From Caenorhabditis remanei (taxonomy: Eukaryota > Nematoda > Chromadorea > Rhabditida > Rhabditidae): a stretch of 64,000 nucleotides of DNA. Below, piece by piece: positions 13,195 to 25,540 of this stretch. The stretch is taken from assembly GCF_010183535.1 (NCBI RefSeq), contig NC_071329.1:10416001-10480000 (forward strand), in the 5' to 3' direction. A model generated the notes under the pieces. That model was given only the letters and a program-made list of their open reading frames with translations, did not search any database and had not been told where the DNA came from. The position numbers and the translations under genes were made by a program. Positions within the stretch are counted from its first letter, which is position 1, and every line of letters starts with the position of its first letter.

Positions 13195-15984
13195 ATGCTG
13201 TTTCTCGATGATTTTCTGGAAAGTAAGAACTATATTTATTTTGAATGGTTATTTAAAGAGCAAAAACGTTTCAGTGCTTGACGAACTGCCAGCTGAATTG
13301 AAAGAAAGAAGTGAGGAAATTAGACGAATTGATGCTGAAGTTGAATGTGAGTTCATGCATTTAGAGAGAAAAAACTTAAATCATTTTTAGCCAGACTCAA
13401 CAGAAACCGCCAAGCTATCAATGACTTTTTCGAACAAAGTGGTGTGAATATGTCAGAAGAACATAGAAAAGAACGATTAAAAGTATTTCAAGATGTGAGC
13501 TTTGAAATCATTAATGTTTATATTTACTCAATTTTTAGGAGTTCGCCACTATTCGTCTTCTTGCTCAAAAGAAATTGTTCATCGCTGAAAAAATGCAAGA
13601 ATTGCTGAAAAAGTATCAAGTCCATCTAGAAAAAGAAAAAACAAACTTTCAATGTGAAATGGAAGCTGATAACTCAGGCGTCACCGAAATGATTGAGAAA
13701 CGGTATACTCATCATATTGAATCAGTCTTGACTGCTAGAAAAGAAAGAAAAAGAAGACATCGTGTGGGATCTTCCCGAGCTTCCACAATTGCATCAGGCC
13801 CTCTTCTATCGAAAGAATCTAATGACAAAATACAAAGAATACTTCAAGAAGGGATGAGACTACGAATGGATTTGTCAGATGACTCTGCACATTCAGCGCT
13901 CTCTTCCGCAATTCCGTCCCCAGCTCCTCGTGGAAGACCACCAAAAATTTCCAGAGACCATTTGATGTATTCATCTGCTATGATTACCAGTGATGATGGT
14001 TTGTCTCCGGTGCCAACACCTACTTCAAGAGTAAGTCAAATAGCGTTGCACTAAGTGGAGCTTTCATAACAACTGAACAGAGTTCATAACTTTCCTTTTC
14101 AGCGGCGCTCGAACACCAACGCACTACGTGGAACTGTCTCTATTCCGAATTCATTGTCTTCGATGAATCGAGGTGAATCCACCGGTCGTTTTTCCCCAAA
14201 TCCATCGGAACGAAGTTGGTCGAATGCAGGAATCGATGAATCACCTACTCCAACCGGTGCATTAGTAACTCCTACATTTTCTTCTGGTCCTCATACCATC
14301 GGTCCGAACTTTTCCACCCCACAGTCATCTCAAGTATTACAAAACTCGGCGTTTGTTGTTTCAGAAAGTCGTCATGGAAGAACTCGAAAGTCAGTATATT
14401 GACTACTTGTGGCAAATTTAGAAACAGTGTTATGTTTTAGATTGACCAGCAGAGTCCAGGAAATGTTCAAGGAGACTCTACAACGCCAACGAAATCACGG
14501 AAATTCTATTATAGCTCTCCAGGAGCGCATGAGCGCAGCTAATCTAGCAGCACAACAAGTCTCAACAACTTCTCCACTAGCTTCTGAATCCCCAACACCT
14601 CGTGCAGATTCAACGCGAAACGGATCTCCAATTGATGAAGAAGACGAAGATGATGATGATGAAGAAGTATCCAGCAGTTACAGTATCCGGCGAGGAAGTT
14701 CTTTCATGCAGCCCGGGGATAATACAACTCCTGGATCGGATGATGAGGACGAAGAAGATGCCAGAACCTGGTGTTTTTGCAACGAAAAGAGCTATGGAGA
14801 AATGGTCCGATGTGATAATATTGAAGTAAGTTTCCCAGACTAAAAATTGAGGCTAGTGAAAATCAACATATAGCGCGCGTCATAAGTTTACTTCTGAAAA
14901 GCAGAAAATATTTGCGAAAAAAATTGCAAGAAATGTACTCGAGGATGGTCTGAAACTGTTACATTTTTGAAAAAAGAATTGAATTGAAATAGCAGAAAAT
15001 CATGTTTTTGAAAATCGGGTCCTCTGTATCAAACAAGTTATTTTATGACGAAAATTGACGTTTTCTGTCTCATAAGCAGGCTTGATCGGGAAAAACTTTT
15101 CGGGAATATCGGGAACAAAAAAATTTCCCGAAAAATTTCTTCGGGAAATCGGGAACCCGGTTTTTTTCCCGACCTTTTTTTTCGGGAAAATCGGGAATTT
15201 TTCGAGAAATTCGAGAATTTTTGAAAACGAACATTTAATGACTCAAAAATGCGTATTTTTCCACATTTTTTATTTTCATCATCAATGCTAGCAATAAAAA
15301 CTTATTCAATAACAAAAAGTTCGTTTGTTGAGGTTGGAACCCCATCAATTTCCCGTTTTGCTGAAGAAACATCTCTCAGCTCTCAATAACTTTCTATCAT
15401 CAAAACAGTTTTTGGCGACGAGAACATACGTTCTGCTTCTGAATTCGTTGCTGGAGAGCTCAAATACTCATGATAAATACGGGAAAGAGACAGAAATGAT
15501 GAAAATTTTAGCAACAAGCGATAAAAAAATTGTTCCCGATTTTCCCGGAATTTTTCGGGAAATTTCTCGTCGGGAAAAATTTCCCGACTTTTTTTTCGTG
15601 AAATTTCCCGTCGGGAAAATCGGGAAATCGAGTATCCCGATTTCCCGACCTCGACCAAGCCTGCTCATAAGATAGAGAAATTTCCATAATTCTGACGGAT
15701 GGGACTTTTTTCATTCATTCTGAAGTCTGAAAACCCGAAAAATACTGCATTTTCAGTGCAAAGTGCAGTTTTTGTTTTCAAAGTTTTCAAATTGCAGTGC
15801 AGTCTTTCTTGCAGCTCTTTTTCGCAGTGTTTAATAAAAAAATATTTTGCAGTGCACCCTACGTTGGTTCCATTATCCGTGTATAGGAATGGTCGAGCCA
15901 CCAACTGGAAAGTGGTTTTGCCCCCGATGTATAGTAACAATAGAAATGGCTCAGAAAATGGTTGAAGAAGGCGATGATGCTTAA
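13195..15984 (+). CDS. ing-3: ING3-type inhibitor of growth protein
   Basis: PHD-finger subunit of NuA4/TIP60-type histone acetyltransferase complexes; acts in the nucleus. Exons 13195-13222, 13275-13346, 13391-13494, 13539-14030, 14103-14389, 14441-14825, 15853-15984, giving 499 residues with all phases consistent. The N-terminal ING helix region ([20 protein letters not shown], then [16 protein letters not shown]) matches ING3 closely. A long Ser/Pro/Thr-rich linker with an acidic run follows. The C-terminal PHD finger, about residues 438-483, has CFC, CDN, C..RWFHYPC and WFCPRC and is split by the last intron. That intron (14826-15852) carries a hAT-type insertion. C. elegans ing-3 is Y51H1A.4. 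The exon 5 donor is a weaker GTCAGT, chosen because it keeps the frame. Confidence 0.93.
15069..15671. mobile_element. hAT-type DNA transposon remnant inside ing-3 intron
   Basis: The element spans 15077-15663 (587 bp). Its ends are CAGGCTTGATCGGGAAA on the left and, reversed, CAGGCTTGGTCGAGG on the right. It is flanked by a perfect 8-bp duplication CTCATAAG at 15069-15076 and 15664-15671. CAGG ends with an 8-bp target duplication are the hAT hallmark. The body is full of CGGGAAA/TTTCCCG words. On the minus strand about 15385-15480 encodes [17 protein letters not shown], the conserved C-terminal dimerisation motif of hAT transposases. No full transposase remains, so it is non-autonomous. It is spliced out with the intron. 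Confidence 0.88.
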
Positions 15985-16515
15985 ACTCTTTCTCATATAT
16001 TTGGAAAGCGGTAACTTAACTTCTATCTTCTTGAACATGTTCCACTTCAAAAACCAATATATTGTATCCAAAGATTGTATTGCACTGTGTCCCCATCCTG
16101 TATCATCTCCTTTACTATGTTTCATGATTCTCAAAATTGCATTTGACCCTACATTGACCCTCATGTACTTTTTAAAGATTACCATTGTAGAGAACCCTGT
16201 TCCTTTTCTGAGCCAGGCAACGTTCAAATTATATGCTTGTCTGTGTAGTTGAAAATCCTGTATTCCTCCGAATTTTTTGGAAAGTTTGCAACAAGTTGTA
16301 TTGCATCAACCAGATTTTAATCGATAATACAAAATTTATATTTTTCCAGTTTTTATTCTGTACATGTATTATAATAAACAAAACTTATCATCAAAAAATA
16401 TAATTATGTCTTGATATAATGTTTAACGGATGTTTTATGCTTCATGGTTGTATTTCTGGTTACACTTTCTTTTGTATAATCTCAAAACCGAAATACCACT
16501 GTAGATTGATCCAAA
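15985..16515 (+). other. intergenic gap within a probable operon
   Basis: Contains AATAAA at 16373-16378 for ing-3 and an acceptor (CCACTGTAG, ending 16504) 126 bases later, just upstream of the deacetylase ATG. No gene is seen here. Confidence 0.45.
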
Positions 16516-18246
16516 ATGATGTCGACAAATCGAGTATTTCTGATTATGGATGAACAAGAAGAGAAACATGATCAACCATGGTCATCATATCATATCGAGA
16601 CTTCCAAAAGATTAGAAGTTATACAAGAAAGACTTCAAGTATGAAATTTCGAAATTTAAACTTGAAAGTTCCATTTTTAAGACAACGGGACTTTACGCTG
16701 ACCTGAGAATTGAGAAACTTTCTAGAAGAGAAGCAAGCGAAGAAGAAATACGGGGAGTGCACACAGAGAGATATGTCAAGGATGTGAAAGAAACTGAGAC
16801 AATGACAAAGGTACGGTTTTTGAGTGAGTGGGGGGTTCTTTTCGAATTTCATATTTCGGTTGTTAAATACCGCACATATTGTTTTAAATATACTTTGGCA
16901 ATTATTACAGCAGCAACAAGAACAATTCTGTACAAAGTATGAAGATATTTTTGTGAATTCTGCTACCTGGAAACGCGCAAAGCTAGCTGCTGGAAGTGCG
17001 ATTGATTTGGTTACTGCAGTGACCAGTCATAAGATGCCTGGGATCGCTTTTATTCGGCCTCCTGGTCATCATGCTATGCCTGACGAAGGATGCGGATTTT
17101 GTATTTTCAATAATGTTGCAATTGCTGCGAAGGAAACTCTCCGGAATGGAACGGCTAAGAGAGTAATGATTGTGGACTATGATGTTCATGCTGCAAACGG
17201 AACACAAGAATGTATCGAGTCAATGGGAGAAAACGTTCGCCTGATAAGCATTCATCGATATGAAAATGGTACATTCTGGCCAAACATGCCTCAAACAGGA
17301 ATTTATCATAACTGTGAGTGCGGTGCAAGAATCTTGATATCATTGAGTTATTCCAGATAACAATACGATGAACTTACCATTAAACACAACTGCTTTGAAT
17401 GATTCGGACTACCTTGCTTTGTTCACTTATATCATTCTTCCGTCAATTAATAGTTACAAACCTGACGTGATTATTGTATCATCTGGATTCGATGCATCCC
17501 TTGGTGATCCGGAAGGTTATATGAATGTCACTCCTGCCGGATTCGCTACGATGATACGGTTGTTGATGAATACTGGTATCCCCGTAGCCGCTATTCTAGA
17601 AGGTGGTTATTTTCTGGAAGCTTTGGCTGCTGATTCGGAATGGGTGTTACGAGCAATGCTGGGTGAACCGATCCCCCAAATAAAATTGGAAATAATCAAT
17701 CCATCGATTGCGGATACTGTAGCACGTATTCTGTCGCATTACCAGCATACTTCATCATTTTTCCAGAAGCTTCAAGAGCTTCGAAGTATTCTTGGTCACA
17801 AGCTGATCAGAGAAGAGAAACAAGACTTAAATGACTACAAAGGACAACGAACAGTACATCCGCCATATGATACTCGTGGTATCTACACTCCGTTCAGTGA
17901 AGAAAAAGTCAACTCATATAAGCGAGAATTGGAGTCACTTCTTCAAAGTTATCAAGTTATCGAGGAAACTTGTGATACTGACTCATATTTTATCAGATCA
18001 GAATCGAAGAATGTAATTGAAAACAATTCGTTTTTTATTCAAAATGGTAAACTGTCGATTGGTCCTGGAAAAGTTGCAAAACTTTTCTTCGAGCTTGCTT
18101 TCTTGTCTTCTGTAACCCCACATATTACCTTAAGCTCATTTCTAGACGTTGATGATAAAGATTTTTCTTCAATCAGGTTTGGCGACGGGTTTGCAGTCTT
18201 TAAAGATATTATTGACTTTCAAAAATCGCCCATTTTGCAATTGTAA
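16516..18246 (+). CDS. hda-10: class II histone deacetylase
   Basis: Zinc-dependent lysine deacetylase of the HDAC6/10 type. Exons 16516-16638, 16682-16810, 16911-17313, 17357-18246, giving 514 residues. The catalytic domain covers about residues 1-330. Visible motifs are RPPGHHAMPDEGCGFCIFNN, then DYDVHAANGTQ, then SSGFDASLGDPEG, and LEGGYFLEALA near the end of the fold. The zinc ligands (Asp and His of DVH, Asp of GFDA) and the Tyr of EGGY are present. The residues after DVH are AA where most homologs have HG. The C-terminal 180 residues show no domain. It follows ing-3 by 0.5 kb and may be the third gene of the operon. C. elegans Y51H1A.5 is the likely ortholog; the symbol is recalled, not verified. 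Confidence 0.85.
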
Positions 18247-18778
18247 TTGTTACGCTTAAATTATTTTGTGTTTTGTGATAAACTCTGTAATATAAATAAA
18301 AGTTGTCAATATTATATTTATGTTCGATTTTTATAAATGCTTTGATTTTAGAATCAATCAATTTAATTTATCAGATCTGTGCGATTTTTGCAGTTTCAGA
18401 TTATATGTTTTCTTGCACTAATGAAACTGCTCAAGTTGAACATGGGAAGCGAAAACCAAACAAGCATTTTGGCACTCTGCCTATTGAAAACCATCCGACG
18501 ACGCATTGCGAGGAAGCCGCGACGCGACCGCAGCGCACCTCCCCTTCAATTTTTGTCATTCCCGCCGTCATTTCTGCCGACTCGCGATGTTTCTGTTTTG
18601 AGCGCGTCTGCAACATACTCGGCATCTCTGCTCCATCGTCAATTTTTTCTTAATTTTTACCGTAACATATTTAAAAAATGTGAAAATTCACTGAAATAAC
18701 TCACTTTTGGCAAAGCAGTGAAAGTAGTCAGAAAACAACCCAAATTTATTACAGAATAAATAGAATCCACAAAAATCG
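18247..18778 (+). promoter_or_regulatory. intergenic region upstream of mcd-1
   Basis: AATAAA for the deacetylase lies at 18295-18300. The 480 bp that follow include a GC-richer block (about 18480-18620) compatible with a promoter. An acceptor TTATTACAG ends at 18754, shortly before the mcd-1 ATG. No gene is seen. Confidence 0.4.
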
Positions 18779-21700
18779 ATGGAAGACCCTCCAGGCGAAG
18801 AGCGATCTGAATTCTTACAGCCTGTCGAAGAGGATGTTGTAGACAGTAAGTTGCGCTTTTGGTTTGGCGAATTTCATCATATCTCTATTTCAGACGTCAT
18901 AGTTGAACAAGAGGTTCATGAAGAAGTAGCACTTGAAGATGATATGCTCCAAGTTGAACACGAAGAAGTTCTTGAAGAAATAGTGGAAGAAGATGGGCTG
19001 GTGATTATTTTTATTATTTATTCGTTCTACAAATTAACATCTTCACGATCACATTATAACACGTAACCTTTTTTCTGCAGATGTACGATACCGATGGGCG
19101 AGTTGTCTATGAGGAAGATATGGTAGTATACGAAGAAGGATCGGAAGTTATTGAAGAATATGTGGAAGTTGAAGATCTCGGCAATGGAAGTTTTGCTTAC
19201 GTTATGACCGATGAACACGGAAATCGGCGACTTTTGAAACCAGATGAAGTAGAAGCAGTGAAGAAAACGGTCCCCGAGCTGATGGAAGAAGTAATTGTTG
19301 ATCCAAAAGCACCTGGACCAAGTAGTTCCGGAGGATATGCAAATCATAGTGAGTTAGTCCGCTGAAACTTATTAAAAGTTTGTCATTTTCAGAAAGAGGT
19401 CGATTCCCACCGAAACCCAAGCAGATTCGTCCCAATATCCGCGGGCACATTTACATGGATCGTGATGAATATTTTCAAGAAAGTTCCAGCAAGGATATCA
19501 ATGACATCACCAAAATTGACGTAGAGAAATATATCCCTTCTACAACTGCCAACCGACGGCCCTTACCAGATAATCCGGCGTTCAAACCAAAACAACCGAG
19601 AAGCCGAAAAAACCCGCCATGGCAAGATGAATCAAGAGCTTTATCTGGTGGTCCTGCGGCGAGTGTAGTGGGGCATTCCCCAACACCAATGATCAAAGAA
19701 CCTATTTTCCCAGCAGTGGAAGAAGATGTCATCTTCCGTTTCAAATGCCCAGAATGCGAAGAAGCATTTCCTAATATGGATCGGCATTGCGATCACATGG
19801 TTCGGAATCATGATTGTCAAACACTCGTTCGAGAAGTCGACTTTTTTACTGATCGTGAATTCGAAAACTTTCTTACAAAAGTTGAAAAAGCGACACTTGG
19901 AAAACAGACTGATGATTCATTAAGTAAAAAATCAAGACCTGGGAGCACTCAAGTGTTCGTCTGCAATTACATGACTAAAGATCGGCAAAAAAGTGCCGAG
20001 CTCGTAGAAGTTGGATTGTCTGCATTGGCTGAACGCCCGATTGAAGTATGCACTGCGTTTGTTCACAAAATTCATAGCTAGTAAGTGCTTCTTAATATGC
20101 TGCTGAAACAAGTCATTTCGTCTGATAGCAGTTACATATTTTTCAGCGAATGCATCCGTGTCAGATACTGCGATCAACACATTCACTATGATGGCAACAT
20201 TGGTTTCCGTGTGCCAATAGCTGTTAAACGCCGCCTGTTTGAAATGTCTTTCAAGCGTATACCGATTCCATGTATGCAAGTCATGTTGAGCTTAGAAGCT
20301 GAACAACTTCTGCCACATCCAACCAGATTTGAAGAGAAATTGAAAAACTTGTCACACGTTGAAGTTGTCGAACTGCTTGGAATTATTAATGCGTCGTTGA
20401 GTAAAAACAGAGATCCTGCAACGACAGGGAAAAAAGTTCCAATTAAGTTTGGTGAGTATAATTTTTTTGGCTGGTTATATGTTACGGGGAAGATATTTTT
20501 CAGATACTATCAAATCATCCGAAGGTGCTCGAACTCTTGTCGTAAAACGAATGGATTCAGTAAAAAAACGAGTTCAACGGCATTTGTCTAATGAGCCATC
20601 AACCAGTGCTGAAGCACTTGGTTTTCCTGTTGACGATCAAGGCGTTCCTATAATGACAAGAGAAGAAGAAATATTGGAAGATGAAGATCCTACTGCTACT
20701 GAAGGTTGCGATGGTGTCATGTTAGAAAATTACTGTAAGTATCGTCGGTTAGATTCCATCAAGAAAAAAACAATTTTCAGTGTACGATCCTTTGAACGAC
20801 CGGGATCCACTTCTTGAAGAACTTACTGAAACAGAACTTGGAGTTCTCGACGCCTATGAACGAGATATCAGCATTCAACTCACCGAAGAACAAAGAAAAG
20901 AGAGGATCCGCCAGAGAACCAAGTATTCCCTCTCCAAAGTTGTAGGAAAATATCAAGCTCTCGACACTGCAACTCATGGTTTAACAGCATCCGAACTGCA
21001 TACTGACACTATTAATCAACTCCGGGAGATGGCAAGCTTTGTTGTTGAGCTTTGTTGCCAACTCGATGCAGAAGTCAAAGCACAATACAATCCTGAACTT
21101 CGTGTCGAGGAAATCAAACGGGATATGATTGCCGGGATCGCTTTGCAGGAACGTTGTTGTCAACCAGAGCGCCGTCAAAGAAGAACACTTGGATCCAACC
21201 AAACGCCATCACCCTTGAAAACTCATTATCGTTCACTACCACCTTCTCGTAGCCATGAAGAGTATACTCAACGCATCATGAGCAAAGTCAAAGAATTGCA
21301 AGCCCCACACAATCGTCATCTGACGAATATTCGAGACCCCTTCGATATGAATCAGCAACAACGGCTTCAACTACTTCGCAATCGGACACTCGGAAACAGG
21401 ACTGGAAGTGTAGAACCAGAAATTGAAGAGAAGCCTTCTTTGATGGTTCCAATACCTGATGATCTGAAAGCAGTTCCCTGGTCGAAACCACAGAGAAAAC
21501 GACACGCAGCAGATTCAAACCCTGCAGAGAAAAGAAAGAGAGGTCGACCAACGAAGAAAGGAGAAACTACAGAGACCATACAAAAAGATGCAGAAAGTAC
21601 ATCAGATGTCACACAAGAAACACTCTCAGAAAAGGACTCTGAACAAGCAGTGGAAATTGCAGAATCCATCGAAGCAGTTGTACAATCAACTTCTTCTTCT

Positions 21701-21935
21701 GACTCTACTGAAACAGCAACTGAAAAGGCAGTAGAAGAAAAATCTCCAGAGAATAAGAAAGAACACGCTGAGGTAGTGGCATAACTTTATTGAATATTTC
21801 GAAATGATTTTTTTGCAGACTGAAGATTCTGCCGATGTAAGAGACGAGCCGTCCACTTCCATAGCACCAGAGACTCCACCAACAAAAACTCGTACTGGAC
21901 GTGTAATAAAGCCAAAAAAATGGGAAGATGACTGA
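18779..21935 (+). CDS. mcd-1: MCD-1-like C2H2 zinc-finger protein
   Basis: In C. elegans, mcd-1 (Y51H1A.6, modifier of cell death) promotes programmed cell death and interacts genetically with the synMuv/Rb pathway. Exons 18779-18845, 18894-19000, 19081-19348, 19393-20080, 20147-20451, 20504-20734, 20781-21772, 21819-21935, giving 924 residues. The N-terminus is very acidic (repeats of EE/VE). One C2H2 finger sits at residues 266-287 (CPEC, then H282 and H287). A conserved-looking central part follows (EVCTAFVHKIHSYECIRVRY, DPLLEELTETELGVLDAYER). An AT-hook-like KRGRPTKKG occurs near residue 808, then a Glu/Ser/Thr-rich tail. Assignment rests on order after NDUFB8, ing-3 and the deacetylase and on the finger and acidic layout. 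Confidence 0.8.
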
Positions 21936-22461
21936 AATTCAGTCGACAGTTTTGAATCATATTCATAACTACCCCCAATTTTTTAATAATTATTTTTTTT
22001 TTTCGTTGATATTTCTTATAGTATGGTCTCTTCTCTGAAAACTTTTTGAGTATTCTTTATTTTCACTTTATTCATACTGATAAATAAAACATAACTTCTA
22101 CATGCTTTGAAAAATTTTTAAGAAATTTCGAATCAATATGATATGAATAGGAACAAAGTTAATAAATGTCTTGAAAGTTGGATAGTTTTAGAGTTTGAGC
22201 GGTTCTAAGTGAATACCTACCGTGTGGATTGTTTGCATTTTCATATTTTGTTTAATTTGAAAAAAATTATGTGGCTGAAAATGAAACAATCCAACGATTT
22301 GAACGGATGAATCGAAAATAAGTGGAAAACTGTAAAATTTTGAAGTGACAAAAGGAAAAAGTAAGGGAAACGGGCGCGTTTTAGTGATAAGTTTTCAAGA
22401 GAAAATAGGCACTTTTAGGATAAGGAAATGGGTAAATAAAGAGAAATTAACGAGCAGGAAT
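21936..22461. other. convergent intergenic gap
   Basis: Lies between mcd-1 (+) and a small membrane-protein gene (-). AATAAA occurs at 22083-22088. Otherwise AT-rich with no coding signal. Confidence 0.5.
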
Positions 22462-25400
22462 TCATGAAATATCTTCTTCATCCTCTTCTTCCACCAAACC
22501 GAGAGTTATTCGAGTCTGAAAAACAAAATAAATTGAATTAATCTTTATGGATTTCTAGTCAGAAAAAGAAAGAGCTCTAAAAAGGAGCAGAATTGATGCT
22601 GATTTATCTGAACAATTGTAAAGTAATATGAAAACGAAATAACCTCATTTTTGTCTGATCGAGTAGCCATTGCAGACATTACAGCAGCTTGATCAACCAA
22701 AAAATTTGATGGTTTCTGAGCAAGACGAAGAGTTTCTTGAAGACGTGCTTCTGCTTTCCGAATTTTCTCAGTACATATATCTCCATCTGGTTTGAACCAT
22801 TTTTTGAGATAGTCTCGGAACAACTGAAAATCGAATGGTTTGAAAAAGGAAAGAAGAAGATGAACAGGTGATCAAATACATGAAAAAATATGGCATTTGC
22901 CATTTTTAAACAATATTTGAGGAGGTAGAGGCGGATAAAAAAGAGTTTTTAAACAGAAACTCACAGTTGGTCTTGCACAAATTAAAACGAAGGCCATCCA
23001 TCCGAAAAGAATACAAATTCCAAGATAGAATGTGTTGCGATCTTCAACTTCTTCACGGAGAAATGGATTGGGAGACATATTCTGAAAGAGAAATAAATTA
23101 ATCTTGAAAATTTTTCAAAAATCTTTTCTGAAAAATTAGGTTTTCTTTCGTGAAGTTCTGGTTCAAAAACGAGAATCTGGCTCTTTCTCTTTCATTTTTC
23201 CCTACTTTTATGGTCGTTTTCTTCTCACAAAAAGTGTCCCGAGAGACTGAAAACTTTTCATTTCTCGAAAGAAAAGGATTCATCTAATTTAATGATTCAT
23301 TTTATAAAGTGCATTTCTTATTTTCAGTTTGGAAAATGTCAAGCAATAAGGTTTTACTCAAAGTTTAAAAGAACTCTCTTTTCAAAAGGAAAATCGAAAT
23401 TGAACAGTTATGAAGAAATAGAAAATTGATGTTGGAACTCGTCAGATAATTGGATTTCTTTGTTCACTCAATCTTGTTTTTTTTGGTAACGAAAATTAAA
23501 GAAATTATACTGAAAAAAGAGGATATTTGAGTTTCATATAATCTGGATTCCATCAACGATGTCAGTAATTATCCGGCATTTATCTATAGAATGTTTTATG
23601 AAAGTTTAATACTGAAAAGCTAGAAAAATGAAAGTCCAGAATGTGAATAACAGTGAACAATTCACCGGATTTCCTGTAATTTCCTGTGAAAATAGAGAAA
23701 GTTACCACTAGTCAGTCGATGTCATGCAAATCTTCGAAGCCACATCATCTCGATGAAATTGGAAAATCTTTTTCGCTTTCTGCAAAAAATACTGAATACG
23801 AAGAAGTTATTTTCGTGTTGACAGACAAAAATCATCCGTTCAAATCGGAGACGCAGAAGGATGAATACTTCCAAAATTAGAGTGCGGGAACCGTCTCGTT
23901 TCGGATTTCTTATTCTTCCATCTACTTCGACGACGACAAAGAAAAAGAAAAGAAGACGTAAAAATTCAGAAGGCGAGCGCAAGATGTTTAATTTTTGAAC
24001 ATGACCGACTCAACCGGAAACGGGTGTTTCTGGTTAGACTTTTTTGGGGAAAAACGTTTTCAATCGAATAAAAACGAGAAAAAATTGAATGATGAGCTGG
24101 TTTTGGGGGTTGCATATTTATGAATGAGAGTATAAATGAATATGATGATGAGAAGTGAATAGAGGGAAAAAATTTATGAATGGTTAGTTGACGGAATAAA
24201 GGAAAAATGAAACGATGAATATGAATGAAATGAAAAGAGTCAGGTTCAATATGGTTTCATAGTTCAATTGATGAATTTAATTTCATTTTTGACAGATATT
24301 CAGAGCTAGTACAGTAAACTCCTGCTCCCTCATAACTAATTCGAATATGAATTCGATGATCTGTCATTTCGGAAGATGATTCTTCAGAATCAAGTGATCT
24401 CGAAAACCAAACTCAATTCATTCAACCCTCTCAAAAAATGCCTGTGGTCCTTTCTCTCATTTTTCAAAAGAAACAAGACCGGAAGTTAGAGGGCAAACAA
24501 GAAGAAATGTTTGTGGATTCTCGTGTGAACCGAGCAAAACACAATGAAAGTTTTCAAATAAAAACCTCATAAAATGGTTTTTATAAGTACTGAGAACCAG
24601 TGTTTTGTGAGCTTTGGGGGGAGGAAAACTTTTGGAAATTTTGAAACTAAAAAAAGAGCTTTTTTGAAAGTTAAACTTTGGATTAGGAATAAAAAAGTGA
24701 ATCATTGATGCAACACATCTCCATTTGTAAGTGAAATGTTATGGAGATCGAAAATAGAAAAACAACTGATGAAACCCTTTTCTGTACTGAAAAGAAGAGA
24801 AGAAGCCATTCAGTTATTAGTCTGTTCCGATGACTCTTTTTTCTTTGAAGAACAAAGAAAACGAGCAATAAATGAAATGAGATGATAGTTGAGCAGGAGA
24901 GAAAACGGACCCGTTTCTCTCTCTCTTTCCGAAATGAAAATGAAACACACGTTTGTGACGTCACAGAGAGAAAGAGAAGGTTCGGACCAGAAGACGGATT
25001 AAAGAGTACTCAAAATGTAGAGAGAACGGGAAAACTGACAAGTGCTTTCTTCTTTTCAATGGACACTCTCTCTATGGGGTCACACCTTTTTCACCTTGTT
25101 TGTCAATTATTTCTAACTGGTTGAATAGAAGAAATGGAGTAGTTGAAAAGAATAACCAAACGAATGTCTGTTTTTTCAATTTTTAGAACTGACGAGGACG
25201 AAGAAAATAGGAGTTACTGTATGATAACATAAGTTTTTGGTTTTCATTTCTAATAGAAATTTGAAAGAAATAAGGAAAAGCAGAACCTGAAACTTTTCGG
25301 GAAAAAAAACATACATGGAAACATCTCGTTCAATTCAATATTGGAAAATAAATGCCGGAATAAATCGAGACTACAAATAGATAATACACGTTCAGATGAA

Positions 25401-25540
25401 TGATCGGGAACTTCAGACTGAAAGTTTTTTAAAGATTGTTTGATTATTCTGAAACTTCGTTTTCTTCATTTCTCGGGTAAACTGTCGTGCATTCCAATTT
25501 AAGAAACAAAATCAGATTAATTCGTACTTACTATATCCAT
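22462..25540 (-). CDS. small single-pass membrane protein, unrecognised
   Basis: Exons 25540-25532 (three codons, MDI), 23081-22966, 22823-22644 and 22515-22462, giving about 119 residues. All junctions are phase 0. After an acidic N-terminus (NPFLREEVEDRNTF) there is one membrane span near residues 22-39 (LGICILFGWMAFVLICA). A basic, helical cytosolic part follows (RDYLKKWFKPDGD, KIRKAEARLQETLRLAQK), and the C-terminus is acidic. The second exon starts with an AAT codon before an in-frame ATG (23078) right after TCTCTTTCAG, so translation could instead begin there after trans-splicing. The 9-nt first exon is proposed because ATGGATATA ends at a strong GTAAGTAC donor in frame. Size and topology recall small channel-associated subunits, but no family motif is seen. 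Confidence 0.6.
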
